Below the pieces are notes generated by a model. That model made no database searches. It was given only the letters and a program-made list of their open reading frames with translations, and was not told the origin of the DNA. From Streptomyces sp. CBMA291 (GTDB lineage Bacteria > Actinomycetota > Actinomycetes > Streptomycetales > Streptomycetaceae), in contig NZ_MSJP01000105.1 of the NCBI RefSeq assembly GCF_014596525.1, forward strand, positions 1-64,000: a stretch of DNA of 64,000 nt, written 5' to 3'. The translations under genes and the position numbers were made by a program. This document shows, in pieces, positions 17,754 through 25,278 of the stretch (within the stretch, counting starts at the first letter, position 1; every line of letters begins with the position of its first letter).

Positions 17754-18158
17754 CACGCTCGCGCAGAACGCCTTGATCTGCTCGTCCGACAGATGCTGGG
17801 CCAGATCCGCCTCGCTGATCATGCCGACCAGCCGCTTGCCCTCGATCACCGGAAGCCGCCGGATCTGGTGGCTCTGCATCTCCTCCAGGACGGCGCCGAC
17901 GTCCGAGTTCGCCTCGACCCAGCGCGGGGTGCCCTTCGACAACTCGCCGCACGTCACCTTCGCCGGGTCGTGCCCCATCGCCACGCAGCCGACCACGATG
18001 TCCCGGTCGGTGACGATGCCGCAGAGGCGTTCGTTCGCGTCGGCGACCGGCAGCGCGCCCACGTTCAGGTCGCGCATCAGCTGGGCGGCGCGGTCGAGTG
18101 TCTCGTGTGCCGGGATCCACTGGGCTCCCGGATGCATGATGTCCTTCGCCGTGGTCAT
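17739..18158 (-). CDS. CBS-pair domain protein
   Basis: The 139-residue protein is two CBS motifs and little else: TAKDIMHPGAQWIPAHETLD with VGALPVADANERLCGIVTDRDI, then a second with IRRLPVIEGKRLVGMISEADLA. Stand-alone CBS pairs bind adenine nucleotides (AMP, ATP, SAM) or metals and act as energy or redox sensors; a partner cannot be named. The C-terminal residues VYAAS lie inside the 25-bp repeat array. The upstream 120 bp contains the start region and then the DUF305 gene terminator on the same strand, so the gene is probably transcribed on its own. Confidence 0.92.
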   Translation of the reverse strand: MTTAKDIMHPGAQWIPAHETLDRAAQLMRDLNVGALPVADANERLCGIVTDRDIVVGCVAMGHDPAKVTCGELSKGTPRWVEANSDVGAVLEEMQSHQIRRLPVIEGKRLVGMISEADLAQHLSDEQIKAFCASVYAAS

Positions 18159-18235
18159 GAGCTGGGCCCCTTTCGTCGGACGCGGTCAGGCGTACGTACG
18201 TCCCCGAGCACCCTCAATTCTCGTGACGCGACGGA

Positions 18236-18264
18236 GCCCCCGCGACCGCAGTGGTCTCGGGGGC
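18236..18264 (-). terminator. Hairpin after the DUF305 gene
   Basis: GCCCCCG (18236-18242) pairs with CGGGGGC (18258-18264), and the inner GACC/GGTC extends the stem past one mismatch around a 5-nt loop. It lies 21 bases beyond the DUF305 stop on the minus strand. Confidence 0.65.
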
Positions 18265-18285
18265 CCCGCCGGACGTCCGGCGCGC

Positions 18286-18912
18286 TCAGCCCCGGCGCTT
18301 GTTCAGCATGTCCGTCATCAGCCTGATCTCGGACTGCTGGGAGTCGACCATGCCCTGCGAGAGGTTCCGCACGGTGTCCACGGTGCACTTCTGGACACAG
18401 CCCTCGGCCATGTGGACCCCGCCCCTGTGGTGCTCGGTCATGAGCTTCAGATAGAGGACCTCGGCCTCCCGGCCGCTCGCCTGGCGCAACTCGTTCAGCT
18501 GTGTGTTGGTCGCCATGCCGGGCATGAGGGCCCCGTCCAGATCTCCCGGGTCGCCGGAGCCGCCCATGCCCATCCAGGTCATCGGCGCGACGCCCGACAC
18601 GGTCTTGGGCAGCCCCCACAGGTCGAGCCAGCCGAGCATCATGCCCCGCTGGTTGGCCTGGGTGTTGGCGATGTCGTACGCGAGACGGCGCACGTCCTCG
18701 TCCCGGGTGCGGTCCCGGACGATGAACGACATCTCGACGGCCTGCTGGTGGTGGACGGCCATCTCCCGGGCGAAGCCCGCGTCGGCGGAGTCGGAGGAGG
18801 GCGTAGGGGGCTTCTCCTCACCGCCCGTGGCGACGGTGACCGCGCCTCCGGCGAAGAGCAGCGCGAGGGCGACGGCGGCGATGGCCGCGCCCTGCGTGCG
18901 GGTCGGCCTCAC
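18286..18912 (-). CDS. Exported DUF305 protein
   Basis: The 208-residue protein has an N-terminal hydrophobic segment (AAIAAVALALLFAGGAV) acting as signal or anchor, then a DUF305 four-helix domain with the paired His motifs MAVHHQQAVEMS and MTEHHRGGVHMA. Proteins of this family are extracytoplasmic and some bind copper (CopM of Synechocystis). The start is a GTG that overlaps the stop of the preceding DUF3105 gene as GTGA, so the pair is translationally coupled. The His/Met-rich motifs suggest metal binding; no experiment-level function can be given. Confidence 0.9.
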   Translation of the reverse strand: MRPTRTQGAAIAAVALALLFAGGAVTVATGGEEKPPTPSSDSADAGFAREMAVHHQQAVEMSFIVRDRTRDEDVRRLAYDIANTQANQRGMMLGWLDLWGLPKTVSGVAPMTWMGMGGSGDPGDLDGALMPGMATNTQLNELRQASGREAEVLYLKLMTEHHRGGVHMAEGCVQKCTVDTVRNLSQGMVDSQQSEIRLMTDMLNKRRG

Positions 18913-19565
18913 TGGCCCATCCCGGCGCCGCCGCCCGCGCCGTCCGCGCCGATCCCGCCGGTGCAGGCGGCGCCGGGCTCGGGGGTCTGCGGACCCTGGA
19001 CGTACTTGGTGAAGAAGGCGTCGACACGCGGGTCGGCCGCGCTGTCCACGGTGACCTGCTTGCCCCAGGCGGAGAGCATGAGCGCCCCGGCCTGCTCGTC
19101 CAGGGGGCTGATCAGCGTGTACTTGGTCTTGCCGACCTTGTCTTCGAGCTTCTTCACGTCGTCGGGGGAGGCCTTCTTGTTGTACGTCACCCAGACGGCG
19201 CCGTGCTCCAGGGAGTGCACCGCGTTCACCTGGGCGAGGGGCTTCTTGTAGACGTCGCCGTCGCAGTTGGCCCAGATCTGGCTGTGGTCGCCGCCCACGG
19301 GCGGGGTCATCTCGTACTTCACGGGGGTCTCGACGTGGGTGCGGCCGAGCTTCTTCGGGTCCCAGGACTTCTCGCCGGCGATCGGCCCGTCCTTGTCGGG
19401 CCGCTGCGTCAGCACATAGGTGCCGAAGCCGACGAGACCCAGGACGACGATGCCGGAGACGCCGAGGGTGATCAGCCGGTTGCGGCGCTCCCGGGACTGT
19501 TCGGCGCGGCGCATCTCCTCTATTCGGGTGCGGCGGTCGGGCGTGGTGGAGCGGTTGGCGGCCAT
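18909..19565 (-). CDS. DUF3105 membrane-anchored protein
   Basis: The 218-residue protein has a charged N-terminus (about 30 residues rich in Arg/Glu), one membrane segment (LITLGVSGIVVLGLVGFGTY), then an extracytoplasmic DUF3105 domain containing THVETPVKYEMTPPVGGDHS, WANCDGDVY and NAVHSLEHGAVWVTY. The conserved His/Cys residues suggest a metal or redox role, but the family is uncharacterised. AGAAGGA lies about 8 bases before the ATG. It is the upstream partner of the overlapping DUF305 gene, an arrangement I recall as common in actinomycetes. Confidence 0.9.
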   Translation of the reverse strand: MAANRSTTPDRRTRIEEMRRAEQSRERRNRLITLGVSGIVVLGLVGFGTYVLTQRPDKDGPIAGEKSWDPKKLGRTHVETPVKYEMTPPVGGDHSQIWANCDGDVYKKPLAQVNAVHSLEHGAVWVTYNKKASPDDVKKLEDKVGKTKYTLISPLDEQAGALMLSAWGKQVTVDSAADPRVDAFFTKYVQGPQTPEPGAACTGGIGADGAGGGAGMGQ

Positions 19566-19644
19566 GGTGAAGTCGTCCTTCTACGGGGAGGGAGGTGAGT
19601 TCGGTGCGGGACACGCGGAGGCGGGGCGGAGGTGCCCGCCGCCG

Positions 19645-20163
19645 TCACGTCCGGAGAACTTGAAGGACGTGCAGGTCCGGCGCGCGGGGCTGGGCGCCGG
19701 AACGGGGGACCCGGCCCTCGCCCGCCACCGGCGCGAGACGCGGGAGCCCGGCCACCGCGGGGAGCGGGGGATCGAGCGGCGCCGCGCTGAGCACCGCGGG
19801 GGAGAGGGACGGGAAGAGGGAGCAGCCGCCACGGTCGTACGGGCAGATGTACTCGGTGGCCACGCTCCGGGGCGGGGCGGCGGACCGGGTCACGGCGCCG
19901 GTCATGCCCCCGGACCCGGTCATGCCCCCGGACACGGACCCGGTCACGGACCCGGACCCGGTCATGGCACTGGTCACGGCCATGGCCCCGGTCGTGGGCG
20001 GCTGCGCCGGGTGAGCCCGCTGGGACGGGGCGCCGTGATGGCCCTCGGGACCCTGGCCCGCGCCCAGACAGAAGAAGAGCGCGGCGAGGAACGTCGCCAC
20101 GGCACTCAGCAGTGCCATGGGACGGGTACGCCGGGACGGCGGTCCGGAAAGTGGGGCCCCCAT
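19645..20163 (-). CDS. Small exported protein, DUF6153-like
   Basis: The 172-residue frame has a hydrophobic segment near the start (LLSAVATFLAALFFCLG), then a Gly/Met/Thr-rich imperfect repeat, a CPYDRGGC motif, and the ending APDLHVLQVLRT. A signal segment, a Cys/His-type centre and a terminal LQxLR sequence remind me of the small Streptomyces family called DUF6153; this is recalled, not searched. An internal ATG at 20118 would place the signal at the N-terminus and may be the real start. It lies 79 bp upstream of the DUF3105/DUF305 pair on the same strand and may share their (metal-related?) role. Confidence 0.6.
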   Translation of the reverse strand: MGAPLSGPPSRRTRPMALLSAVATFLAALFFCLGAGQGPEGHHGAPSQRAHPAQPPTTGAMAVTSAMTGSGSVTGSVSGGMTGSGGMTGAVTRSAAPPRSVATEYICPYDRGGCSLFPSLSPAVLSAAPLDPPLPAVAGLPRLAPVAGEGRVPRSGAQPRAPDLHVLQVLRT

Positions 20164-20411
20164 GGGCGCAGATCGTAGTGGGCGCGGGCCCTCTGTGGGC
20201 CGAACGGGGGATCACTCGGTACGGAAGGAGGGGCGGCGGGGCGGCGAACGGACACCCGGACGGGGCCGTTCTCGCGTTACCCGAGTCACACCGAGCGGGC
20301 AGTATGGGTGTGCAACGTGCGCGAAACCATGTGGTGGGATGCTCAGGTGCCCCCCGAAGTTGCCCGAGGCGGTGGGAGCAGGCGGCCTGACCAGCAAGGA
20401 TGGGTGTGGAA

Positions 20412-21773
20412 ATGGACAAGCAGCAGGAATTCGTGCTCCGTACGCTCGAAGAGCGCGACATCCGCTTCGTACGTCTGTGGTTCACCGACGTGCTCGGGTT
20501 CCTGAAGTCGGTGGCCGTGGCACCGGCCGAACTTGAGCAGGCGTTCGACGAGGGCATCGGCTTCGACGGCTCCGCGATCGAGGGCTTCGCCCGCGTCTAC
20601 GAGTCGGACATGATCGCCAAGCCGGACCCGGGCACCTTCCAGATCCTGCCCTGGCGGGCCGAGGCGCCCGGTACGGCCCGGATGTTCTGCGACATCCTGA
20701 TGCCGGACGGCTCGCCGTCCTTCGCGGACCCGCGCTACGTCCTCAAGCGGGCCCTGGCCAAGACCTCGGACCTCGGCTTCACCTTCTACACCCACCCCGA
20801 GATCGAGTTCTTCCTGCTGAAGGACAAGCCGCTCGACGGCAGCAGGCCCACCCCCGCCGACAACTCGGGCTACTTCGACCACACCCCGCAGAACGTCGGC
20901 ATGGACTTCCGCCGCCAGGCCATCACCATGCTCGAATCGATGGGCATCTCGGTGGAGTTCAGCCACCACGAGGGCGCGCCGGGCCAGCAGGAGATCGACC
21001 TCCGGTACGCGGACGCGCTCTCCACCGCCGACAACATCATGACCTTCCGCCTGGTCATGAAGCAGGTCGCCCTGGAGCAGGGCGTGCAGGCCACGTTCAT
21101 GCCGAAGCCGTTCTCCGACTACCCGGGCTCGGGCATGCACACCCATCTGTCCCTCTTCGAGGGCGACCGGAACGCCTTCTACGAGTCGGGCTCCGAGTAC
21201 CAGCTCTCCAAGGTCGGCCGCTCCTTCATCGCGGGTCTGCTGCGGCACGCGGGCGAGATCTCCGCCGTCACCAACCAGTGGGTGAACTCGTACAAGCGCA
21301 TCTGGGGCGGCTCGTCCCGCACGGCGGGCTCGGGCGGCGAGGCCCCCTCGTACATCTGCTGGGGCCACAACAACCGCTCGGCCCTGATCCGCGTGCCCAT
21401 GTACAAGCCGGGCAAGACGGGCTCCTCGCGGGTGGAGGTCCGCTCCATCGACTCGGGTGCCAATCCGTACCTGACCTACGCCGTCCTCCTGGCGGCCGGG
21501 CTCAAGGGCATCGAGGAGGGGTACGAACTCCCGGCGGGCGCCGACGACGACGTCTGGGCCCTCTCCGACGCCGAGCGCCGTGCGATGGGCATCGAACCGC
21601 TCCCGCAGAACCTGGGCGAGGCGATCGCCCTGATGGAGAAGAGCGAACTGGTCGCGGAGACCCTGGGCGAACACGTCTTCGACTTCTTCCTCCGCAACAA
21701 GAAGCAGGAGTGGGAGGAGTACCGCTCCGAGGTCACCGCCTTCGAACTGCGCAAGAACCTGCCGGTGCTGTAG
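20412..21773 (+). CDS. glnA2: Glutamine synthetase-like enzyme GlnA2 (gamma-glutamylpolyamine synthetase)
   Basis: The 453-residue protein has the GS-I fold: beta-grasp with GIGFDGSAIEGFARVYESD, metal/glutamate site HPEIEFFLL, SGMHTHLSLF, and the ATP/Arg region GHNNRSALIRVP. It lacks the adenylylated NLYDLP loop of GlnA and ends in RKNLPVL, as in S. coelicolor GlnA2, which glutamylates polyamines instead of ammonia. The assignment to polyamine use rests on this likeness. ATG 20412 is chosen; an in-frame ATG at 20400 would add four residues but has its AAGG directly against it. The 248 bp before it must contain the promoter. A GNAT gene follows after 27 bp. Confidence 0.88.
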   Translation: MDKQQEFVLRTLEERDIRFVRLWFTDVLGFLKSVAVAPAELEQAFDEGIGFDGSAIEGFARVYESDMIAKPDPGTFQILPWRAEAPGTARMFCDILMPDGSPSFADPRYVLKRALAKTSDLGFTFYTHPEIEFFLLKDKPLDGSRPTPADNSGYFDHTPQNVGMDFRRQAITMLESMGISVEFSHHEGAPGQQEIDLRYADALSTADNIMTFRLVMKQVALEQGVQATFMPKPFSDYPGSGMHTHLSLFEGDRNAFYESGSEYQLSKVGRSFIAGLLRHAGEISAVTNQWVNSYKRIWGGSSRTAGSGGEAPSYICWGHNNRSALIRVPMYKPGKTGSSRVEVRSIDSGANPYLTYAVLLAAGLKGIEEGYELPAGADDDVWALSDAERRAMGIEPLPQNLGEAIALMEKSELVAETLGEHVFDFFLRNKKQEWEEYRSEVTAFELRKNLPVL

Positions 21774-21800
21774 GCGCGGGTCGGGCAGACGGGATCCGCC

Positions 21801-22391
21801 ATGCGGCAGCGCCCGGACGGCCTCCGCGTCCGCCCCGCGGGACCGGCCGACGTGCCCGCGCTCATGGCCCTCCGCGCGGAGGCGGAACGGTGGCTCGGCT
21901 CCCGGGGTACCGACCAGTGGAGCGACCCGGTGACGGGCGCCCGCGCCCTCGCCGCCTGGCGCCGGTCGGTCGACGAGGGCCGGGTCTGGGTGGTGGAGGA
22001 CGAGTCCGGCGCGATCCTCGCGACGGTCGGCCGGGCACTCGCCGACCGGGACTTCTGGACCGAGGCGGACCGGCCGGAGACCGCGTTCCACCTCTGCAAG
22101 CTGATCGTCGCGCGCGCCGCGGCGGGGCGGCACCTCGGCGCCCGCGTCGTGGACTGGGCCGCACGCCTTGCCGCGTGGGAGGGCCGGGACTGGGTCCGCG
22201 TCGACACCTGGCGCACGAACGCCGGACTCCACGCGTACTACGAGCGGCTCGGCTTCACCCACGTACGCACCGAGTCACCGGCCCACCGCCGCTCGGGCTG
22301 GCTGGCCCAACGGCCCGTGGGACTGCTGAGCCACCCGGACGAGCCACTGACACCGGGGTCCGCCCGACACGGTCCGACGGGGTGGCGGTAG
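21801..22391 (+). CDS. GNAT-family N-acetyltransferase
   Basis: The 196-residue protein has the GNAT layout: VRPAGPADVPALMALRAEAERWL at the start, a central strand ending ILATVGRAL, the CoA-binding region around FHLCKLIVARAAAGRHLGAR and the late NAGLHAYYERLGFTHVRTE. It would transfer acetyl from acetyl-CoA to a small amine or protein; the substrate is unknown. It follows glnA2 by 27 bp on the same strand, so a substrate linked to polyamine metabolism is possible but only inferred. The last ~25 residues are Pro/Gly-rich and extend past the domain. Confidence 0.85.
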   Translation: MRQRPDGLRVRPAGPADVPALMALRAEAERWLGSRGTDQWSDPVTGARALAAWRRSVDEGRVWVVEDESGAILATVGRALADRDFWTEADRPETAFHLCKLIVARAAAGRHLGARVVDWAARLAAWEGRDWVRVDTWRTNAGLHAYYERLGFTHVRTESPAHRRSGWLAQRPVGLLSHPDEPLTPGSARHGPTGWR

Positions 22392-22652
22392 CGCCGAAGA
22401 CGGCCCCCGGCGCTCCCTGCCGGGGGCCGACCCGCCCGGGGCCCGGCTCCTGGTCCCTGGTGGCTCTCTGGTTCCGGACCCGCCGGGCTCCCGGCCCCCG
22501 ATGGCTCTCCGGTCCCGGACCCGCCCAACCCCCAACCCCCAACCCCCGGCCCCCGATGACTCACCCGGCCCCCGCCGGCCCATGGCTCTCCGGTTCCGGC
22601 CCGCCCGGCCCCGCCCGCCCATGGCTTCCCCGCCCCGACCTCACCCCCGCCC
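22392..22652. other. Low-complexity C-rich intergenic repeat region
   Basis: Degenerate copies of TGGCTCTCCGGTTCCGGACC recur near 22460, 22502 and 22582, together with a run of CCCCCAA units near 22532. No gene is supported. It lies between convergent genes. Confidence 0.6.
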
Positions 22653-24773
22653 TCACCCCCGCGCCGGAGTCCAGTGCAGTCGTCCGTCGAGGCCGATCGC
22701 CGCCACCCCCTCCGCGCCCGCGTCCGGTGCGCCCGAGAACAGGAACGGTTCCTGGGTCCACACCGGGCGCGCGCCCGGCCTGCCGTGCGGGGCCATCGCC
22801 AGGAAGCCCGTCCGCGAGCGGACCGCGAGCAGTCCGTCGCCGCCGCTCACCGGGCCGAAGCCCGCTACGCCGCCGGGCAGGTCGGTGACCGGGGATACCG
22901 GGTCCGGGCCCGAGAAGTCGACGCTTCGCAGGTCGCCGGAGGACGGTTTGCGGAACCAGAGCCGTACCCCCTCGCCGTCCGGCTCCGCGCTCGCGCTCAG
23001 GGCGAGCGTCGTCGCCGGGAGCCCGGTCCGCACCGGGCCCGTGAGCGGCCCGCCCGCGACCGGCCGGGCCCAGGCCAGGACCGTTCTCGGGGTGCTGGCG
23101 AAGACATAGCCCCGGCCCGCCGCGTCGGTCGCCGCCACCGGGTCGCCGTACACGTCGGTGCCGCCGAGCGCGGTCCACGGCCCCCAGCCGCCGTCCGCGT
23201 GCTGTTCGCGGGCGGTGAGCCGGTGTCTGCTGTCCCGCAGCAGGACGGTCGCGAGCCCCTCGTCGTCCACGGTCACGGCGGGCGCGCTGATGTCGGAGGT
23301 GCCGCTCTCGTCGTCCCGCTCGGGCGTGCCCAGGGAGCGCCATGGGCCGAACGAGCCGCCCGGCTCCGTCTGCGTGGTGGCGACCACCTGGCGCCGGTAG
23401 CCGGCGGCGCCCGGCCCGGAGACTCCGGTGAGCAGGGTCCGGGTGCCGTAGACCGCGATCCGGCCGTCGGGCAGCACCGCCGAGGTGACCCCGCTGTCGA
23501 GCCCGCTGCCGGGCAGCAGCGCCGGGCCGCGCCAGGCGCCGCCGCCCGAGGGCGACCGCCAGACGGCGAGCCGTCCGTCGAGCACGGAGAAGGCGTACAG
23601 GCCACCGTCCTCGTCGCGCTGCACCCAGGAGGTGGAGGTGCCCCGGGCGTAGCGCACGGTCTGCGTCCAGCCCCGGCCGCCGGGCCGCGCGGCCACCTTC
23701 AGATCGCCGCAGCCCGCGACCGTGCCGCAGTCGTGGACGCCGTCGAGCCAGGCGTAGGTCTCCAGGGTCTTCAGCTTCGCGCCCGCCGTCTCGGGGTCGA
23801 GGGTGTGGGGGAGGGCGCTGGTGGGGTAGCCGAGGTAGTTCTGCACGCCGACGTGCGGGTGTCCGGGCGTCCGCGCGTACCGGGCGAGCGCCGCCTGGGC
23901 GAACCGGGCCCCGTACAGATGGTCCTGGTGGTCCCGGAGCCTGCCCGTCTTCGGGTACGTGCCCGGCGTCGGGTCCTGCATCCGGACGAAGGTCGGCCGG
24001 AAGCGGTCGAGCAGCCCCGCGACCGTCGCCACGACCTGCTCCTTCGTGTACGAGAAGTCCGCCCCGACCGGGGTCCCCGCCGACCGCTGGGACTCCAGGG
24101 CCGCGATCCGGCCGTGCCACAGCCCGCTGAGGCTGTGCGGGCGGTAGCCGTTGATCGAACCGGCCTCCCGCAGCTGTAGCCACACCAGCTTGACCTGCGG
24201 TTTCGCCCGCAGGGTGTCCAGTTCGGCGGAGCCGCCGCCGGCCGTGGGGACCGCGGTCCTGTCCCAGGGGCTCGTCCTGCTGCCGGTCGCCATCTCGGCG
24301 TACGCGGCCCGGATGCCGTTCTGCCGGGCCTCGGCGTATCCGGCCTTGTCGGGCGCGGTCACGGCGGCGTCGCGGGGGCGCGCGTTGACGCCGTCGGACT
24401 CGCCCGCGGTGAGGTAGACGGCGGCCAGCGGGTTGCCGGAGCGCAGGGACTGGGAGACGTCCGGGTTCATGAAGAACAGGTCGTCGTCCGGGTGCGCCAC
24501 GATCTGCACGACCGAGGCGGCGGCCTTCCCGTCGGTCCGGGGCCCGGCGCCCGCCCCCGCGCCCGGGTCCGCGCCCGGGTCCGCCGTGCCCGCGCGGGTG
24601 GTCCCGGCCCCCGGGCCCTTGGCCTCGGGTGCCGTGTGCGCCGAGGGCGTCCTCGGTGTGCCCGTCGTGGAGAGCAGCCCGGCGAAGGCGCCGCCCGCGA
24701 GGACGGCCGTCACGGCGGTGGCCACGGCCCTGCGGCGGGACGGGAGGAGACGGCGGCGGAGCGGGACGGACAT
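22653..24773 (-). CDS. Secreted PIG-L/LmbE-family deacetylase with C-terminal beta-propeller-like domain
   Basis: The 706-residue protein begins with an Arg-rich signal region (RRRLLPSRRRAVATAV, twin-arginine-like) and hydrophobic core, then an Ala/Gly/Pro linker. The PIG-L domain starts near residue 85 with VQIVAHPDDDLFFMNPD, the zinc-binding motif of MshB/GlcNAc-PI deacetylases, followed by SDGVN and DHQDHLYGARFA. From about residue 330 the sequence changes to repeated short blades (for example GGGAWRGPALLP, GGSFGPWRSLG, GGWGPWTALGG), as in sialidase-like or carbohydrate-binding propellers. It probably deacetylates a polysaccharide outside the cell. It stands alone, with a 505-bp gap upstream. 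Confidence 0.9.
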   Translation of the reverse strand: MSVPLRRRLLPSRRRAVATAVTAVLAGGAFAGLLSTTGTPRTPSAHTAPEAKGPGAGTTRAGTADPGADPGAGAGAGPRTDGKAAASVVQIVAHPDDDLFFMNPDVSQSLRSGNPLAAVYLTAGESDGVNARPRDAAVTAPDKAGYAEARQNGIRAAYAEMATGSRTSPWDRTAVPTAGGGSAELDTLRAKPQVKLVWLQLREAGSINGYRPHSLSGLWHGRIAALESQRSAGTPVGADFSYTKEQVVATVAGLLDRFRPTFVRMQDPTPGTYPKTGRLRDHQDHLYGARFAQAALARYARTPGHPHVGVQNYLGYPTSALPHTLDPETAGAKLKTLETYAWLDGVHDCGTVAGCGDLKVAARPGGRGWTQTVRYARGTSTSWVQRDEDGGLYAFSVLDGRLAVWRSPSGGGAWRGPALLPGSGLDSGVTSAVLPDGRIAVYGTRTLLTGVSGPGAAGYRRQVVATTQTEPGGSFGPWRSLGTPERDDESGTSDISAPAVTVDDEGLATVLLRDSRHRLTAREQHADGGWGPWTALGGTDVYGDPVAATDAAGRGYVFASTPRTVLAWARPVAGGPLTGPVRTGLPATTLALSASAEPDGEGVRLWFRKPSSGDLRSVDFSGPDPVSPVTDLPGGVAGFGPVSGGDGLLAVRSRTGFLAMAPHGRPGARPVWTQEPFLFSGAPDAGAEGVAAIGLDGRLHWTPARG

Positions 24774-25278
24774 GTTCGGTGGCGCGCTTTCGACGGGGAT
24801 CGGGGGCGAAGACGGGGATCGGGGGTCGAAGGGGGGTTGGGCCCGGCCAGGAGGGGGACTGGCAGGGTAAGGCGGGGCCGGGGCGGGCGCCCGGTGGGAG
24901 GGACCGGTGGGAGGAAGGCCGGTGGGACGGACGGGCGCGGGGAAAGGGCCGGACGGGCCGGGGTTCGTACGGGTGAGGTCGGGATCGGTGAGGATCGGTG
25001 AGGATCGGTCAGGCTGACGCGAATCCGGCGGGGCTCGGTCGGGTTCAGGACAGGTCCGGACGTCTTCCGGTCGTTCGGGCAGGCGGAAGAGTCCGTCTCC
25101 CCGTAGGACGGGCTTTCAAGGAATACGGTTCATATCCTACGAAAAGCCACTTTTGTGCCGGACTTCACGTGTGACGCGCTGCGAATTCGTGGCCCGCGCA
25201 CCCCCGTGCCCCGCTCCGGATAGGCTCGATCCACCCTGGCCCCATCCCGGGGCCGACCTGCTCGGAAGGAGCGGCGGA
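24774..25278. promoter_or_regulatory. Divergent intergenic region between the PIG-L gene and glnE
   Basis: It contains no convincing gene. Three 10-bp repeats of GAGGATCGGT-type lie at about 24980-25010. A less GC-rich patch (about 25120-25160, with CATATCCTACGAAAAGCC) may hold a promoter. Just before glnE, TAGGCT (about 25221-25226) is a candidate -10, and GGAAGGAG at 25264-25271 is the ribosome site. Confidence 0.5.

Noticed and set aside
20412..21773. Assignment as the main housekeeping GlnA
   Set aside because: The adenylylation loop is absent and the C-terminus and length fit the GlnA2 branch better.
22392..22652. Several short frames in the C-rich gap after the GNAT gene
   Set aside because: They are low-complexity Pro/Arg sequences from degenerate repeats, without a ribosome site.
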